Origin: Mageeibacillus sp. UBA5436
Lineage (GTDB): Bacteria > Bacillota > Clostridia > Saccharofermentanales > DTU023
Assembly: GCA_002427545.1 (NCBI GenBank)
Contig: DIRM01000040.1
Coordinates: forward strand, 1 to 59,918
Direction: 5' to 3'
Length of the DNA: 59,918 nucleotides
Made by a program: the position numbers and the translations under genes
In this document: positions 25,220-34,811 of the stretch, piece after piece
How positions within the stretch are numbered: position 1 is the stretch's first letter
Layout: every line of letters begins with the position of its first letter
Notes under the pieces: model-generated
What the model was told of the DNA's origin: nothing
Databases searched by the model: none
The model's input: the letters and a program-made list of their open reading frames with translations, nothing else

Positions 25220-26869
25220 CTATTGATTCTTTTTATTTTTATTATATAGCATAGCGGCTTCTATAAAAGCTGCAAAGATTGGATGCGGTCTAACAGGTCT
25301 TGATTTAAATTCGGGATGCGAAATCATACCAATGTAAAATGGATGTTCTGGATATTCTACAGCTTCAATTAATTTACCATCTGGAGAAGTTCCCGAAAAA
25401 ACAAGACCAGCCTGTAATAAAGGCCCTTGCCATGCAGGATTAAATTCACGGCGATGATGATGTCTTTCTGAAGCATCTGTCCTTTTATATATTTTTGCTA
25501 AGCGGGTATCTGCCTGAATACTCATTGGATATGCACCCAATCGCATGGGTTGTTCTGTTAAAGGTATATTTTCAAGATTTTCTTTTTCCTCTTCTGTTAA
25601 ATCAGCATAATAAAATATGTCTGAACAATCTCTTTCGCATTCATCTGAATGTGCATCTTTAATACCTGCAACATTTCTAGCAATTTCAACAACACTCATT
25701 TGCATGCCAAGTCCCAAGCCTAAAAATGGAATTCTATTTTCTCTAGCATATTTTGCAGCAACTATCATACCTTCCATGCCTCTAGGTCCAAAACCACCAG
25801 GAATTAAAATGGCATCTGCTTCTGCAAAAATAATATCTAATTCCTCTTGAGTTTTATCTTCTAAAGTGTCGCTATCAATCCAAATGATTTCAGAATCACT
25901 ACCATGTTTGATGGATGCATGTAAAATAGCTTCTACACAAGATAAATAAGCATCTTGCATCTCGACATATTTGCCGACTAAAGCAATCTTAATTTTTTTG
26001 GTCATATATTGAATCTGTTCATTTAACAATTTCCAAGAACTCAAATCAGGTTCAACAAATTGCGCAATTTGTAATTGTTTGCATACCGCATTGGCAAATC
26101 CCTGTTTTTCAAAATATAAGGGCAATGCATAAACTGTAGGCATATCTAAATTTTCAATAACATTTTCAAGTTTAACATTACAAAAATTTGCAACTTTTCG
26201 ACGAACCGAATCATTGATAGGATGCTCTGATCGTAAAACCAAAATATCTGGTTGCACACCGTAAGATAACATTTTTTGAACACTATGTTGTGTAGGTTTC
26301 GTTTTCAATTCGCCTGGATTATTTAAATAAGGTAAAAGAGTAACGTGAATAAACAAACAATTTTCACGACCAACTTTATAACTAATTTGCCGTAAGGCTT
26401 CAATAAAAGGTGTACTTTCCATATCACCAATCGTGCCACCTACTTCGACAATGACTACATCAGTTGGTTGTTCACGGGCAACTTTAAACATATGCTCTTT
26501 TATCTCATTTATTATATGAGGTACAACTTGAACCGTACCACCATTATAATAACCTTCTCGTTCTCTTTGGATTACTTCTTGATATATCATGCCCGAAGTA
26601 ATATCAGATTCAGCTGAAAGGTTAACATCTGTAAATCTTTCATAATGACCTATATCAAGGTCTGTCTCTGCGCCATCTTCTGTAATAAATTTTTCACCAT
26701 GTTGAATAGGGCTCATCAAAGCCGTATCAACATTAATATACGGATCAAATTTTTGCGTCACTACACTTAATCCGCGAGCCTTTAATAAGGCACCTAAAGC
26801 AGCTGCTGTAATACCCTTTCCTAAACCAGAAACAACACCTCCAGTTACAAAAATATACTTTGTTGACAT
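25220..26869 (-). CDS. pyrG: CTP synthase lacking the glutaminase nucleophile
   Basis: Makes CTP from UTP, ATP and an amino donor. The amidoligase domain (1-270) is complete: KYIFVTGGVVSGLGKG, DPYINVD and the EVGGTIGDMES segment. The class I glutamine amidotransferase domain (about 290-545) keeps the oxyanion loop IPGGFGPRG and the HPEFKSRP His/Glu, but the nucleophile motif GICLGMQ reads GLGLGMQ: residue 386 (codon 25714-25712) is GGA, Gly, instead of Cys. Change from a Cys codon needs two substitutions. The enzyme should be unable to hydrolyse glutamine and probably uses free ammonia, unless another subunit supplies it. First gene of a pyrG-guaB operon. Confidence 0.95.
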   Translation of the reverse strand: MSTKYIFVTGGVVSGLGKGITAAALGALLKARGLSVVTQKFDPYINVDTALMSPIQHGEKFITEDGAETDLDIGHYERFTDVNLSAESDITSGMIYQEVIQREREGYYNGGTVQVVPHIINEIKEHMFKVAREQPTDVVIVEVGGTIGDMESTPFIEALRQISYKVGRENCLFIHVTLLPYLNNPGELKTKPTQHSVQKMLSYGVQPDILVLRSEHPINDSVRRKVANFCNVKLENVIENLDMPTVYALPLYFEKQGFANAVCKQLQIAQFVEPDLSSWKLLNEQIQYMTKKIKIALVGKYVEMQDAYLSCVEAILHASIKHGSDSEIIWIDSDTLEDKTQEELDIIFAEADAILIPGGFGPRGMEGMIVAAKYARENRIPFLGLGLGMQMSVVEIARNVAGIKDAHSDECERDCSDIFYYADLTEEEKENLENIPLTEQPMRLGAYPMSIQADTRLAKIYKRTDASERHHHRREFNPAWQGPLLQAGLVFSGTSPDGKLIEAVEYPEHPFYIGMISHPEFKSRPVRPHPIFAAFIEAAMLYNKNKKNQ

Positions 26870-26980
26870 AGACTCTCCTCGTTCTAATAATAAGTTTTAA
26901 TGTATCTATTCATAATAGGATATAAATATATGTGAGATATAAACTTAATCTTAATTTAACTCATTTAATCATTCTAATTA

Positions 26981-27009
26981 TTGCCATCTTCGATGTCAAT
27001 TTGTATTAT
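26981..27009 (+). promoter_or_regulatory. Promoter of the ExbB-like gene
   Basis: TTGCCA (26981-26986), a 17-base spacer, TATTAT (27004-27009). AGGGGG follows as ribosome site for the ATG at 27044. Confidence 0.55.
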
Positions 27010-27043
27010 TAATACATAACTTTTTAATCTTTAGGGGGCTATT

Positions 27044-28588
27044 ATGCATATTATCTTAAGCAATATCACTTTCTCCATGTTCGAAATGCTGTTTATTGTG
27101 ATAATTCCAATTCTATTAATTATCGCTGGCATTATTTATATAGCTTTGAGCCAAAAACAAATGAATCTCTTCCAAAAGGCTCTTCATAATGTCATTAATG
27201 ATATCAAAGATACAGAAGAATATTCTATAGAAAATACAATTTTATTAAAAGAAGCTGTAGATGATTCTGATTATCCATTATTAAGTGACGCTATCAATCA
27301 GACAATTGAAAATGGCAATAAAAAATATCAAGGAAAGTGGTTGCCAGAATTATCCGAAAGATTAAACACTGGTTTTTTAAGCTCTAAACAATTAAAAAGC
27401 TCCTTGAGTGATACGCCTGCCTTATTGATATTTTCTTGCGGCTTTATTGCTTCTCTAATCATGATTATTTTACCTTACATTAATCCTAATGTTTATAGCC
27501 AAAATTTAATTTTTTCTACATTGCCATTATTGGTTGCTGCCTTAATTTCTCTCTTTCTATTGAATCATAAAAATGTTTTATCTAAGAATATGAATATTGA
27601 AATCGATGATTTAAAGAAAAGCATTGAACAAATTATTCCTGTTTATTCAGATAAAGCTGGTCTTTCTTTATTGGTAAATGAAATGACAGAACATGAAAAT
27701 AAGATTGATGCTTCTTTGACAGAATTTAATCATCAATTAGATGAATTTGTTTCTGAAGATTTTCAAAATTCTTTAAATGATTCCATTCGTGAAATCATGG
27801 AAAAAGAAATTGCTCCACCAATCAACAAAGCTTCAGAAACATTATCCGATCTTGCTACTTCTTTAGCTGAGCAACAAGATCAAGGCATGTCGGAACTGGC
27901 TGAAAGTTTTTCAGAAAAATTAAATATTTCACTAAAAAATAATTTTGCTTCAATTACCAATGAATTGAGCTCTTTTAATGTATTAATGGAAGATACTACG
28001 AATTTCATTCATGATTCGATTGCCATACTAGAGAATTCACGTCAACAAAATATTCTTTTAAATCGTGAAGTGAGTGATTCAATTGAACTAATGACAGTAG
28101 CTAAAAATGATATTGCAAATGAAATGGCCAAAATGTCTGATTATTTAGAAGTGATAGCCAATGTTACTGAAAAGATGACTTCCGTTTATGCCGGTGAAGA
28201 CGCCAATTTAAAACAACAAATTGGCAGCTTGGAATTAGCTTTAAATAGTTCCTTAAATACAATTAATGAGAGTATTTATCAATCACAATCTACTATGTCT
28301 TTAAGTTCACAGTTAAAAGAAGAGCAACAAGCACAATATTCAGATATGATAGAAAAGATGAATTCTTTATTAGTAAATTTGAATACTGTCAATCAGTCCA
28401 TTCACGATACAACTGATAATTTTGCAATTGAATCAGGCAAATTGGTAAAAACAAGTCTTAATAATTATGAAAAAGCCTTATCTGATATTGTTGAAAGATT
28501 GATTTATACCACAGCTGAAATTAAAGACGCTGTTGAAGCCTTGCCTTTAGCTATCAATGCAAAATCAGATTATTTTGAGAAGAAATAA
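27044..28588 (+). CDS. ExbB/MotA-like membrane protein with long coiled-coil tail
   Basis: 514 residues. Topology follows the ExbB/TolQ/MotA plan: a first helix at about 11-35, a cytoplasmic loop of some 90 residues, paired helices at about 125-145 and 156-174, then roughly 340 residues of predominantly helical, Gln/Glu/Asn-rich sequence. The segment EIAPPINKASETL...QDQGMSELAESF resembles tails of Bacillota proton-channel-type proteins. The helix-2 glycine signature of true ExbB is degenerate, so ion conduction is not certain. The next gene starts 10 bases later on the same message. No peptidoglycan-binding OmpA/MotB-like partner is nearby. Family assignment rests on topology and is tentative. 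Confidence 0.5.
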   Translation: MHIILSNITFSMFEMLFIVIIPILLIIAGIIYIALSQKQMNLFQKALHNVINDIKDTEEYSIENTILLKEAVDDSDYPLLSDAINQTIENGNKKYQGKWLPELSERLNTGFLSSKQLKSSLSDTPALLIFSCGFIASLIMIILPYINPNVYSQNLIFSTLPLLVAALISLFLLNHKNVLSKNMNIEIDDLKKSIEQIIPVYSDKAGLSLLVNEMTEHENKIDASLTEFNHQLDEFVSEDFQNSLNDSIREIMEKEIAPPINKASETLSDLATSLAEQQDQGMSELAESFSEKLNISLKNNFASITNELSSFNVLMEDTTNFIHDSIAILENSRQQNILLNREVSDSIELMTVAKNDIANEMAKMSDYLEVIANVTEKMTSVYAGEDANLKQQIGSLELALNSSLNTINESIYQSQSTMSLSSQLKEEQQAQYSDMIEKMNSLLVNLNTVNQSIHDTTDNFAIESGKLVKTSLNNYEKALSDIVERLIYTTAEIKDAVEALPLAINAKSDYFEKK

Positions 28589-28598
28589 TTAATACAAT

Positions 28599-29531
28599 AT
28601 GGATATTCGAAAATCAAATTTAAGTTTTACAAAGAATGATAATTCTGATAATAAAGCGTTAGATAGTAACGTTGATAAAAATAATTCTCTTCAAAATGAT
28701 GTTTCAAAGATTTATGAAGATGAAAATTTTGAGGAGAATATTTCTATTAGAAAAGCTCCAAAGATTGAAGTTAATGAAATTGATTTATCTCCTGATCATT
28801 TAAAAAGGATTAGTAATGCCAATATGGAAGAATTGGTTGAATTAGCAAAAGAAGTGCATCCTTTACCACGAGAATTTCAAATGGAAATCAAAAAAACACA
28901 TCGTAATTATTTCATTTCAAAATTAAGGAAAATTAATACAGAAAATGAATTAGTTGATTTTGCTTTTCAATTAACACATAGAGAATTAGCATTACTTTTT
29001 CCTGTTTTAGCTACGAGTAATAGATTAAGTATTAATGAAAAAATAAAAAAAATAATTACCTTACGATCTAGTAAAGTTTTATATGCACATGGCTGGGTCA
29101 CTTTGCAATATATTTATCCTGATAATCGATTTGCCAAAAATATTAGTAATTTGTGCCGAGACTTAGAAAATGAAAATTTTCACTTTCAAAAATTAATGGA
29201 AACATCTGCAAAAGAGGAAAAAATAGCTATCAAATCTTTACCTTATCCTCATTTTGATTGGTCTAATATCCGCCTAATTACAGAGATATCAGCACCAGAT
29301 AATCGTCGTTTTATGAATTCTATCACGAATTATATTTTAGAAAATGAACTTTCACTAAAAGAGTTTTTCTATCAATTTGGTATTTATGATGATTTGGCTC
29401 TAGGTTTAGCTATTCAGAAAAATTATGATGTTGAGAAATTAGAAAAATCTATTGGTTTTAATGATAATAATAGAACATCTTGGCGTGAGTTATTTCAAAT
29501 GGACAAAGATGATTCGGATGAACTTTATTAA
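28599..29531 (+). CDS. Uncharacterised protein co-transcribed with the ExbB-like gene
   Basis: 310 residues, not recognised. There are no transmembrane helices. Residues 1-55 are polar and Asn/Asp-rich, probably disordered; residues 60-300 are predicted mainly helical with alternating charged and hydrophobic patches and a conserved-looking HGWVTLQYIYPDNRFAKNI segment (about 168-186). It begins 10 bases after the ExbB-like stop and has no obvious Shine-Dalgarno site, so translation may be coupled. Likely a cytoplasmic partner of the membrane protein. A relation to ZorC-type EH-signature proteins of Zorya systems came to mind but is not demonstrated. Confidence 0.55.
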   Translation: MDIRKSNLSFTKNDNSDNKALDSNVDKNNSLQNDVSKIYEDENFEENISIRKAPKIEVNEIDLSPDHLKRISNANMEELVELAKEVHPLPREFQMEIKKTHRNYFISKLRKINTENELVDFAFQLTHRELALLFPVLATSNRLSINEKIKKIITLRSSKVLYAHGWVTLQYIYPDNRFAKNISNLCRDLENENFHFQKLMETSAKEEKIAIKSLPYPHFDWSNIRLITEISAPDNRRFMNSITNYILENELSLKEFFYQFGIYDDLALGLAIQKNYDVEKLEKSIGFNDNNRTSWRELFQMDKDDSDELY

Positions 29532-29543
29532 TGTTTGATAATA

Positions 29544-29978
29544 TTAATAAGTAATGACCAAATCTGCTGAAAATAAAGTAGCATTAATCTGATGGATTGA
29601 CATTTTTACGGTAGATTTATTTAATTTATCATCTGCGGCTAAAAATTGCGAAATAGAATCTGTGCTTATACCTATTATTACTTCATGTTGATACAAAAAG
29701 TTTAAGGTTGATTCAATGGGACTATCCTTCCTGGCAAGGACAACAGTATCATTCATAAAAATAACATGACTTGGCAAGATTTCTTGAAACACTAAATCAT
29801 TAATTAATTTAATCGTTTGTTCTCTATTACGTTTGTCATTATTATTTGCAAACTGATTGATTAAAAGTACTATTTTTTTCTTTTTTTCTTTTTTGGTATC
29901 TATTAATTCTGTTTGTATTAAATCATCTTGCCAAATATTTATTTCTGTTTTTTTCTGTAAATCTATCTTATCCTTCAT
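29544..29978 (-). CDS. YedF-like DsrE-fold protein without cysteines
   Basis: 144 residues. From about residue 35 it matches the C-terminal DsrE-like half of YedF proteins: KIVLLINQF, then SHVIFMNDTVVLARKDSP, then the region where YedF has GTCLN-Y and this protein has STDSIS. There is no TusA domain ahead of it and not a single cysteine in the protein, so sulfur or selenium transfer is unlikely. It may be a decayed or repurposed family member. It lies 18 bases after a lipoprotein gene on the same strand and converges with the ExbB-like unit. Confidence 0.55.
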   Translation of the reverse strand: MKDKIDLQKKTEINIWQDDLIQTELIDTKKEKKKKIVLLINQFANNNDKRNREQTIKLINDLVFQEILPSHVIFMNDTVVLARKDSPIESTLNFLYQHEVIIGISTDSISQFLAADDKLNKSTVKMSIHQINATLFSADLVITY

Positions 29979-29996
29979 GCAACACCCATAATTGTT

Positions 29997-30833
29997 CTAT
30001 TCTGTTTCTGTATAAAAGTCCTGTACACTATAATTATCTGGTATAGAAAAAAGCTCAAGATAATTAGTGAGATCATTACTTAATACAGAAATAATCATTT
30101 CAGTATTAAGTGTACCTTGACTATCAAAAACACGATATCCTACAATTTCATTGTCAAGAAAATAATAGCGAATAAAATTACGATTATCTGTAGTGTATTC
30201 TTCAAAAGAAACATCTTTATTTAAAAATTCAGCTTTTCCTTCACCTAAATAATAAATGTTTTTAAAACCTTTTAAAATTTGATTCATCTCTTCTTGAAAA
30301 GATGTAAATTCGGTATTATCTTGTATTGAAATTGCTGTTTTATTTTCCGAATTCAATAGATAACTTTCACCATTTTTTAAGGCTAAACTTTCTTGAATAT
30401 AATTCTCTGTAATAATTTTTGAATATTGAAAGCCTTCTTCTGTGAATGCCATGATGTATTGATTATTTTCATTTTCAATAAAGTCTTCAATTTGATAAGA
30501 AAAAACTAGATTATTCTGGTTTAATATTTCAAAAAACTTTTCTGTTTTTCTTGTTTGAATGCCTTGTTCAGCTTCAATTAAATTGATATTTTGTAATGGC
30601 ACAGAAGGTTCTTCTTTTTGATTAATATCATTTTCTACATTAGTATTTGTCTCAAGATTGTTATTCGTGCTTTTTTCTATTGTTTCAATTGTTTTTCTTG
30701 GTTTTGTTTCATCTTGAATTGATTCTTTAATCATACTATTTGTAGTCTCTTGTTTTTCTTTTTTATTACCACAAGATACATTCAAAAACACAAGCAATAT
30801 TAGCAGATAAACAATTATTTTATTGAATTTCAT
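29997..30833 (-). CDS. Lipoprotein of unknown function
   Basis: 278 residues. A signal peptide (IIVYLLILLVFLNVSCGN) ends in a lipobox with Cys at about residue 21, so the mature protein is a membrane-anchored lipoprotein. A Glu/Asn/Thr-rich linker (about 22-95) leads into a beta-rich domain of about 170 residues that I do not recognise. It sits between a lipoprotein-type PBP gene upstream and the YedF-like gene downstream on the same strand. A cell-wall-related role is possible from context only. Confidence 0.65.
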   Translation of the reverse strand: MKFNKIIVYLLILLVFLNVSCGNKKEKQETTNSMIKESIQDETKPRKTIETIEKSTNNNLETNTNVENDINQKEEPSVPLQNINLIEAEQGIQTRKTEKFFEILNQNNLVFSYQIEDFIENENNQYIMAFTEEGFQYSKIITENYIQESLALKNGESYLLNSENKTAISIQDNTEFTSFQEEMNQILKGFKNIYYLGEGKAEFLNKDVSFEEYTTDNRNFIRYYFLDNEIVGYRVFDSQGTLNTEMIISVLSNDLTNYLELFSIPDNYSVQDFYTETE

Positions 30834-30893
30834 AAATAACTTAACCCCTAAAACTAAGTTTGCTATTCATCTCGATTTGTCACGATAGCATCA

Positions 30894-32978
30894 TTAATCA
30901 CTTGCATTTAAGCGAATTGCTTCAGGCACAGAATAAGGGCCATTAGAATAAATATTCTGAAAAATTTCTCCAGAGGAATCAACAGCCTCATTAAAGCCTA
31001 AGAGATGTGTGTCGAAGAAAGTCGTGGCTAAAACTAAATTTCTTTGATTTTGATCATAAGAAATAAACCAACTATTCTGTTTTACTAATCCATTAATTTC
31101 ATCATAACCCGATTCTGCTGTACCTGTTTTACCCGCTAATTTCATATTGCTATAATTAACGCTTGGATATGTATTGGTGACAACTAAACGCAAAGCATTA
31201 TCTATTGTTTGTATGTCTGCTGTTGAAGCAATATTATCTGTAATAATTTGAACCTCTGTATCTAATAGCAAACGCGGACGATACCAAACACCATTTTGTG
31301 AAACTGCCCCATATATTGAGGCTATATGAGTTGGTGAAATTAATAATTCGCCCTGACCATAACCAGCATCTGCTAATAATACAGTATCTTGTACATCTCC
31401 ATTATTTGTCAATTGTGCTATACCAAATGGATAATCCGCAGCAATATTCTCACCAAATTGTAAGTTAGCCATTTGTTCATTAAAGGCCTGCAAACCCATA
31501 TCTAATGCTACTCTAGCAAAATAAATATTATCAGAATTATAAATGGCTGAATTATAATCAATATCACCATCAACTACTGTATATCGAATAACTTGATGAT
31601 TGCCCCAACTGCCATCATAAGTCCAACCTTTTCCTTGAATATTATAAATTGTATTCTTAGTTAAAGTTCCAGCATTAAAAGCAGCAATAGACGTCAAAAT
31701 TTTCTCAGTTGAACCAGGTGTCATCGCATCAGCAAATTTATTATATAAGGGAATATTAGGATCATCAATTAAATTATCATAATCGGTCTGATTAATGCCA
31801 AGAACAAAATCATGAGGATTATAAGAAGGTGTACTAATTAAGGCTAAAATATCTCCATTACGAGGATCTATCGCTGTAAATGTCGCATTATTATCTGCAT
31901 TCAAATCATAAATTCTTTTTTGTAAATCAGAATCAATTGTCAAATAAATATCCGAACCATTTTTAGCTTCTTTTTCTAGCAGAACCTGCTGATAATCTCC
32001 AGTGACAATGACTTTAAAGCCGCTTTCTCCTCTTAAGCGATCTTCATATATGGCTTCAAGACCTGCTTTCCCAATATAATCTTCAGCAGTTAAGTCTGAA
32101 TTTTCTTCTTTTTCTAAATCTTCTACAGTAGGTTTACCCACATAACCAATTAAATGTGCTGCAGCTTCTGCTAAAGGATAAGATCTTGTAGTAACTTGTT
32201 CAACAGTGAGATGAAAATTATCAATGGTATTCTTTTGTTCATCACTAAGTTCAACTATTGTTTTAATAGGAACAAAAGTATTATCTTTTACCCAATCTAA
32301 TTCCAATTGCTCATTTATGAAACCTTCAGATAAATCAAAAGCAGCTTCAATCGCTGGAATGTCACTTTCTAATAAAGAAGACGGAACAAAACCGACTCGA
32401 TTAATATAAGCTCTTATGGCTAAGGGATTACCACTACGATCATAAATATTTCCTCGTTGCGCAGGTAAAGGTAGAATTTGCACCAAACCTTTATCATGTA
32501 ATCCTGGTAATATAACACTAGGTGTCCAATTTAATTGCCAACGACCTGCTTTAGGATGATAAATAAAATTAAAAGTATTTTGTTTTTTTATCGTGCCATA
32601 TTCTGTTTCATAAATTGCCGTGCCTTGATAGGCTAATCTTCCATCTTTTTCTGTATTAATAGGAGTAAAATCTTGCAGTTCAATACTATTTAATCCAATA
32701 CTATTGTGAATTTTTTCATTTCTTTCAACAATTTGTTCGCGTCCATATTTTTCTAAGGCATTTGGATAAATCCATTCAATTAATGCCTCTGTATTATCTG
32801 ATTCTATTAAATCTAAAATTCGCGAAATTTGTAAATCAGCATTTTCAACTGTCTCTATCGTACTTTCTGTACTTTCTTCTGGCTCATTAAAGATACTATT
32901 TGAGCTAAAAATACTCTCACAGGAAACCAAAAAGAACAAGCTACATATTAAACAAATCAAAAATATTTTGGACTTCAA
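30894..32978 (-). CDS. Class B penicillin-binding protein, MecA/PBP3-like, lipoprotein-anchored
   Basis: A peptidoglycan transpeptidase of about 694 residues. The start is a TTG at 32978 with GGAGG eight bases upstream, giving a signal peptide that ends LVSCES, a lipobox. Then come an NTF2-like domain as in PBP2a/PBP3 (about 40-150), a dimerisation region with RGNIYDRSGNPLA, and the transpeptidase domain with all three motifs intact: STEK, SDN and KTGTAES. The family includes low-affinity beta-lactam PBPs, but affinity cannot be judged from sequence. It heads a run with a second lipoprotein and the YedF-like gene. Confidence 0.88.
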   Translation of the reverse strand: MKSKIFLICLICSLFFLVSCESIFSSNSIFNEPEESTESTIETVENADLQISRILDLIESDNTEALIEWIYPNALEKYGREQIVERNEKIHNSIGLNSIELQDFTPINTEKDGRLAYQGTAIYETEYGTIKKQNTFNFIYHPKAGRWQLNWTPSVILPGLHDKGLVQILPLPAQRGNIYDRSGNPLAIRAYINRVGFVPSSLLESDIPAIEAAFDLSEGFINEQLELDWVKDNTFVPIKTIVELSDEQKNTIDNFHLTVEQVTTRSYPLAEAAAHLIGYVGKPTVEDLEKEENSDLTAEDYIGKAGLEAIYEDRLRGESGFKVIVTGDYQQVLLEKEAKNGSDIYLTIDSDLQKRIYDLNADNNATFTAIDPRNGDILALISTPSYNPHDFVLGINQTDYDNLIDDPNIPLYNKFADAMTPGSTEKILTSIAAFNAGTLTKNTIYNIQGKGWTYDGSWGNHQVIRYTVVDGDIDYNSAIYNSDNIYFARVALDMGLQAFNEQMANLQFGENIAADYPFGIAQLTNNGDVQDTVLLADAGYGQGELLISPTHIASIYGAVSQNGVWYRPRLLLDTEVQIITDNIASTADIQTIDNALRLVVTNTYPSVNYSNMKLAGKTGTAESGYDEINGLVKQNSWFISYDQNQRNLVLATTFFDTHLLGFNEAVDSSGEIFQNIYSNGPYSVPEAIRLNASD

Positions 32979-33097
32979 AATCAAATCCTCCAAAGAAAAC
33001 TTATTCTAGAATATTATCTATCCTGTCTTTCAAATATATCAATAAAAAACAAGTTATTAAATCAGATACAAATATCAAGCATCGTTTTTATTATATA

Positions 33098-34174
33098 CTA
33101 GTTTATAGCTGATAATAATAAAGTTTTAATTAACTTTGATTGATCATAGCCAGAATTTTGAAGTAATTTCGGATACATACTGATCGCAGTAAAACCTGGT
33201 AAAGTATTAATTTCATTTAATAAGACTTTCCCTGTAGATTTTTCAATAAAGAAATCTGCTCTACATAATCCTTTACCGTCAACAACATTAAAAGCTCTTT
33301 GAGCATATGAACATAAGGTTTTTTCCTCTAATTCTGTTAATTCTGCTGGAACAATCAGCTCAGATTCATTTGAAAGATATTTTGACTCATAATCATAAAA
33401 ATCACGATCGGGAATTATTTCACCAGCTACTGAAACAAAGATAGATTCAGGTAAACTAGGATCCTCAATCACGGCTAATTCAATTTCTCGGCCATCAATT
33501 CCCTTTTCTATTACTACCTTTGAATCATGTTCAAAAGCCAAATCTAGTGCCTTTTCAAGATCATCTCGATTATACGCCTTGCTAATACCTACAGAAGAAC
33601 CCGCATTTGCAGGTTTTGCAAAAACTGGATAGGGCAATTTAGCTTCAACTTTTTGCATCGACGAAATTTTATCAGATAAATATTTTGATTTATTTAGCCA
33701 AGTCCAATCAGCTTGTGGAATATTTTCTTGATCAAATAACATACGTGAAATTACTTTATCCATACTAACGGCACTCGCTAAAACTCCACAACCAACAAAT
33801 TTAGCATTTAGCATTTCAAATAAACCTTGGATTGTGCCGTCTTCACCCATTTTCCCATGTAATACTGGAAAGAAAATATCTACTTGATGCCATCGCTGAT
33901 CATCTGCAGTAAAAAAACCCTGACCATCTTTTCCAAGCTTAAACAATACAGTTTGATTATCAGGATCATTTAACCAATCACCATTTTCAATATCATTAAA
34001 ATCACCAGTAAATAAAAAGCATTCTCCTTTTTTACTAATTCCTAATTGATAAATTTTTTGAATTTTTGCTTCTCTTAATGATTTAATGATATAGGCGGCA
34101 GATTGAGAAGAAATTTCATGCTCACTGTTTTGTCCACCAAAAATAACACAGATACTTAAGTCTTCTAATTTCAT
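33098..34174 (-). CDS. ddl: D-alanine--D-alanine ligase
   Basis: An ATP-grasp enzyme that makes the D-Ala-D-Ala end of peptidoglycan precursors. N-terminal FGGQNSEHEISSQSA, the ATP-binding FAKPANAGSSVGISKAY, the omega-loop DFYDYESKYLSNESE, and EINTLPGFTAISMYP near the end are all present. The Tyr in the omega-loop motif fits D-Ala rather than D-lactate as second substrate. 358 residues. The ribosome site is weak. It works with murF, also in this window, which adds the dipeptide to the nucleotide precursor. Confidence 0.95.
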   Translation of the reverse strand: MKLEDLSICVIFGGQNSEHEISSQSAAYIIKSLREAKIQKIYQLGISKKGECFLFTGDFNDIENGDWLNDPDNQTVLFKLGKDGQGFFTADDQRWHQVDIFFPVLHGKMGEDGTIQGLFEMLNAKFVGCGVLASAVSMDKVISRMLFDQENIPQADWTWLNKSKYLSDKISSMQKVEAKLPYPVFAKPANAGSSVGISKAYNRDDLEKALDLAFEHDSKVVIEKGIDGREIELAVIEDPSLPESIFVSVAGEIIPDRDFYDYESKYLSNESELIVPAELTELEEKTLCSYAQRAFNVVDGKGLCRADFFIEKSTGKVLLNEINTLPGFTAISMYPKLLQNSGYDQSKLIKTLLLSAIN

Positions 34175-34201
34175 TGATATATCTTACTTTCTTTAATGCA
34201 A

Positions 34202-34744
34202 TTATAAATCTAGATCTTTTTTATTTTTTTGAATAAACATTAACATCTCAGTTAATTGATCTTCTAAATCATCAAGGTTATTTTTAACATAATCCATCGT
34301 ACTTGCTTGAATTTGTCTGCTTTTTGTATTTGCATTATCGATGATTCTTTGAGCTTCAATTTTTGCTTGTTGTGTAATTTCATGTTCATCAATCATACGC
34401 GCCATCTTGATTTCAGCATCATTAAGAATTGACTCCGCTTCTTTACGACTTTCAGCAATTAATTGTTTATTATGTTGTAACAACCACTTAGCTTGCCTTA
34501 ATTCCTCTGGTAATTTTTCTCTTACCATATCAATTAAGAATAAGAATTCCTCTCGATCAACCATACATTGATCTGATAAAGGAACTTTTCTTGCGAGATG
34601 TAAAGTTTCTTCTATTTGAATCAAGATATCATCAACTTTTTCATCAATTTCAGACTGTTTGCCTAATGTATGCTTTTTGCCATTCATTGATTTATTTGAA
34701 TTATTTATTTGATTATCTTGTTGATTGTAATCATCATTATCCAT
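34202..34744 (-). CDS. Coiled-coil protein of the DivIVA/ATP-synthase-B-like type
   Basis: 180 residues with no membrane helix. After a disordered, Asn-rich start (1-30), a helical domain spans about 30-95, and a long coiled coil with repeating AE/AR steps (AESRKEAESILNDAEIKMAR, then QQAKIEAQRIIDNANTKSRQ) covers about 95-170. Similar proteins are commonly found beside coaD and rsmD in Clostridia and are given loose DivIVA-like or 'ATPase' names. No nucleotide-binding motif is seen. A role in organising wall growth is possible but unproven. The ribosome site is GGAGG. Confidence 0.65.
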   Translation of the reverse strand: MDNDDYNQQDNQINNSNKSMNGKKHTLGKQSEIDEKVDDILIQIEETLHLARKVPLSDQCMVDREEFLFLIDMVREKLPEELRQAKWLLQHNKQLIAESRKEAESILNDAEIKMARMIDEHEITQQAKIEAQRIIDNANTKSRQIQASTMDYVKNNLDDLEDQLTEMLMFIQKNKKDLDL

Positions 34745-34811
34745 TTTGCCTCCAAAGTCCCAAATATTTATTATATCTGATTCGAATATTTTTATTTTAG
34801 TATTTCTAAAT

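Noticed and set aside
25220..26869. pyrG as a pseudogene
   Set aside because: Full-length frame, good ribosome site and complete synthetase domain; only the glutaminase nucleophile differs.
26870..27043. CTP-sensing attenuator of the Bacillus pyrG type
   Set aside because: No terminator hairpin lies between the likely promoter and pyrG.
27044..29978. Complete Zorya or other known phage-defence system
   Set aside because: Only the ExbB-like topology and tail are suggestive; no OmpA-like, helicase or nuclease gene is present.
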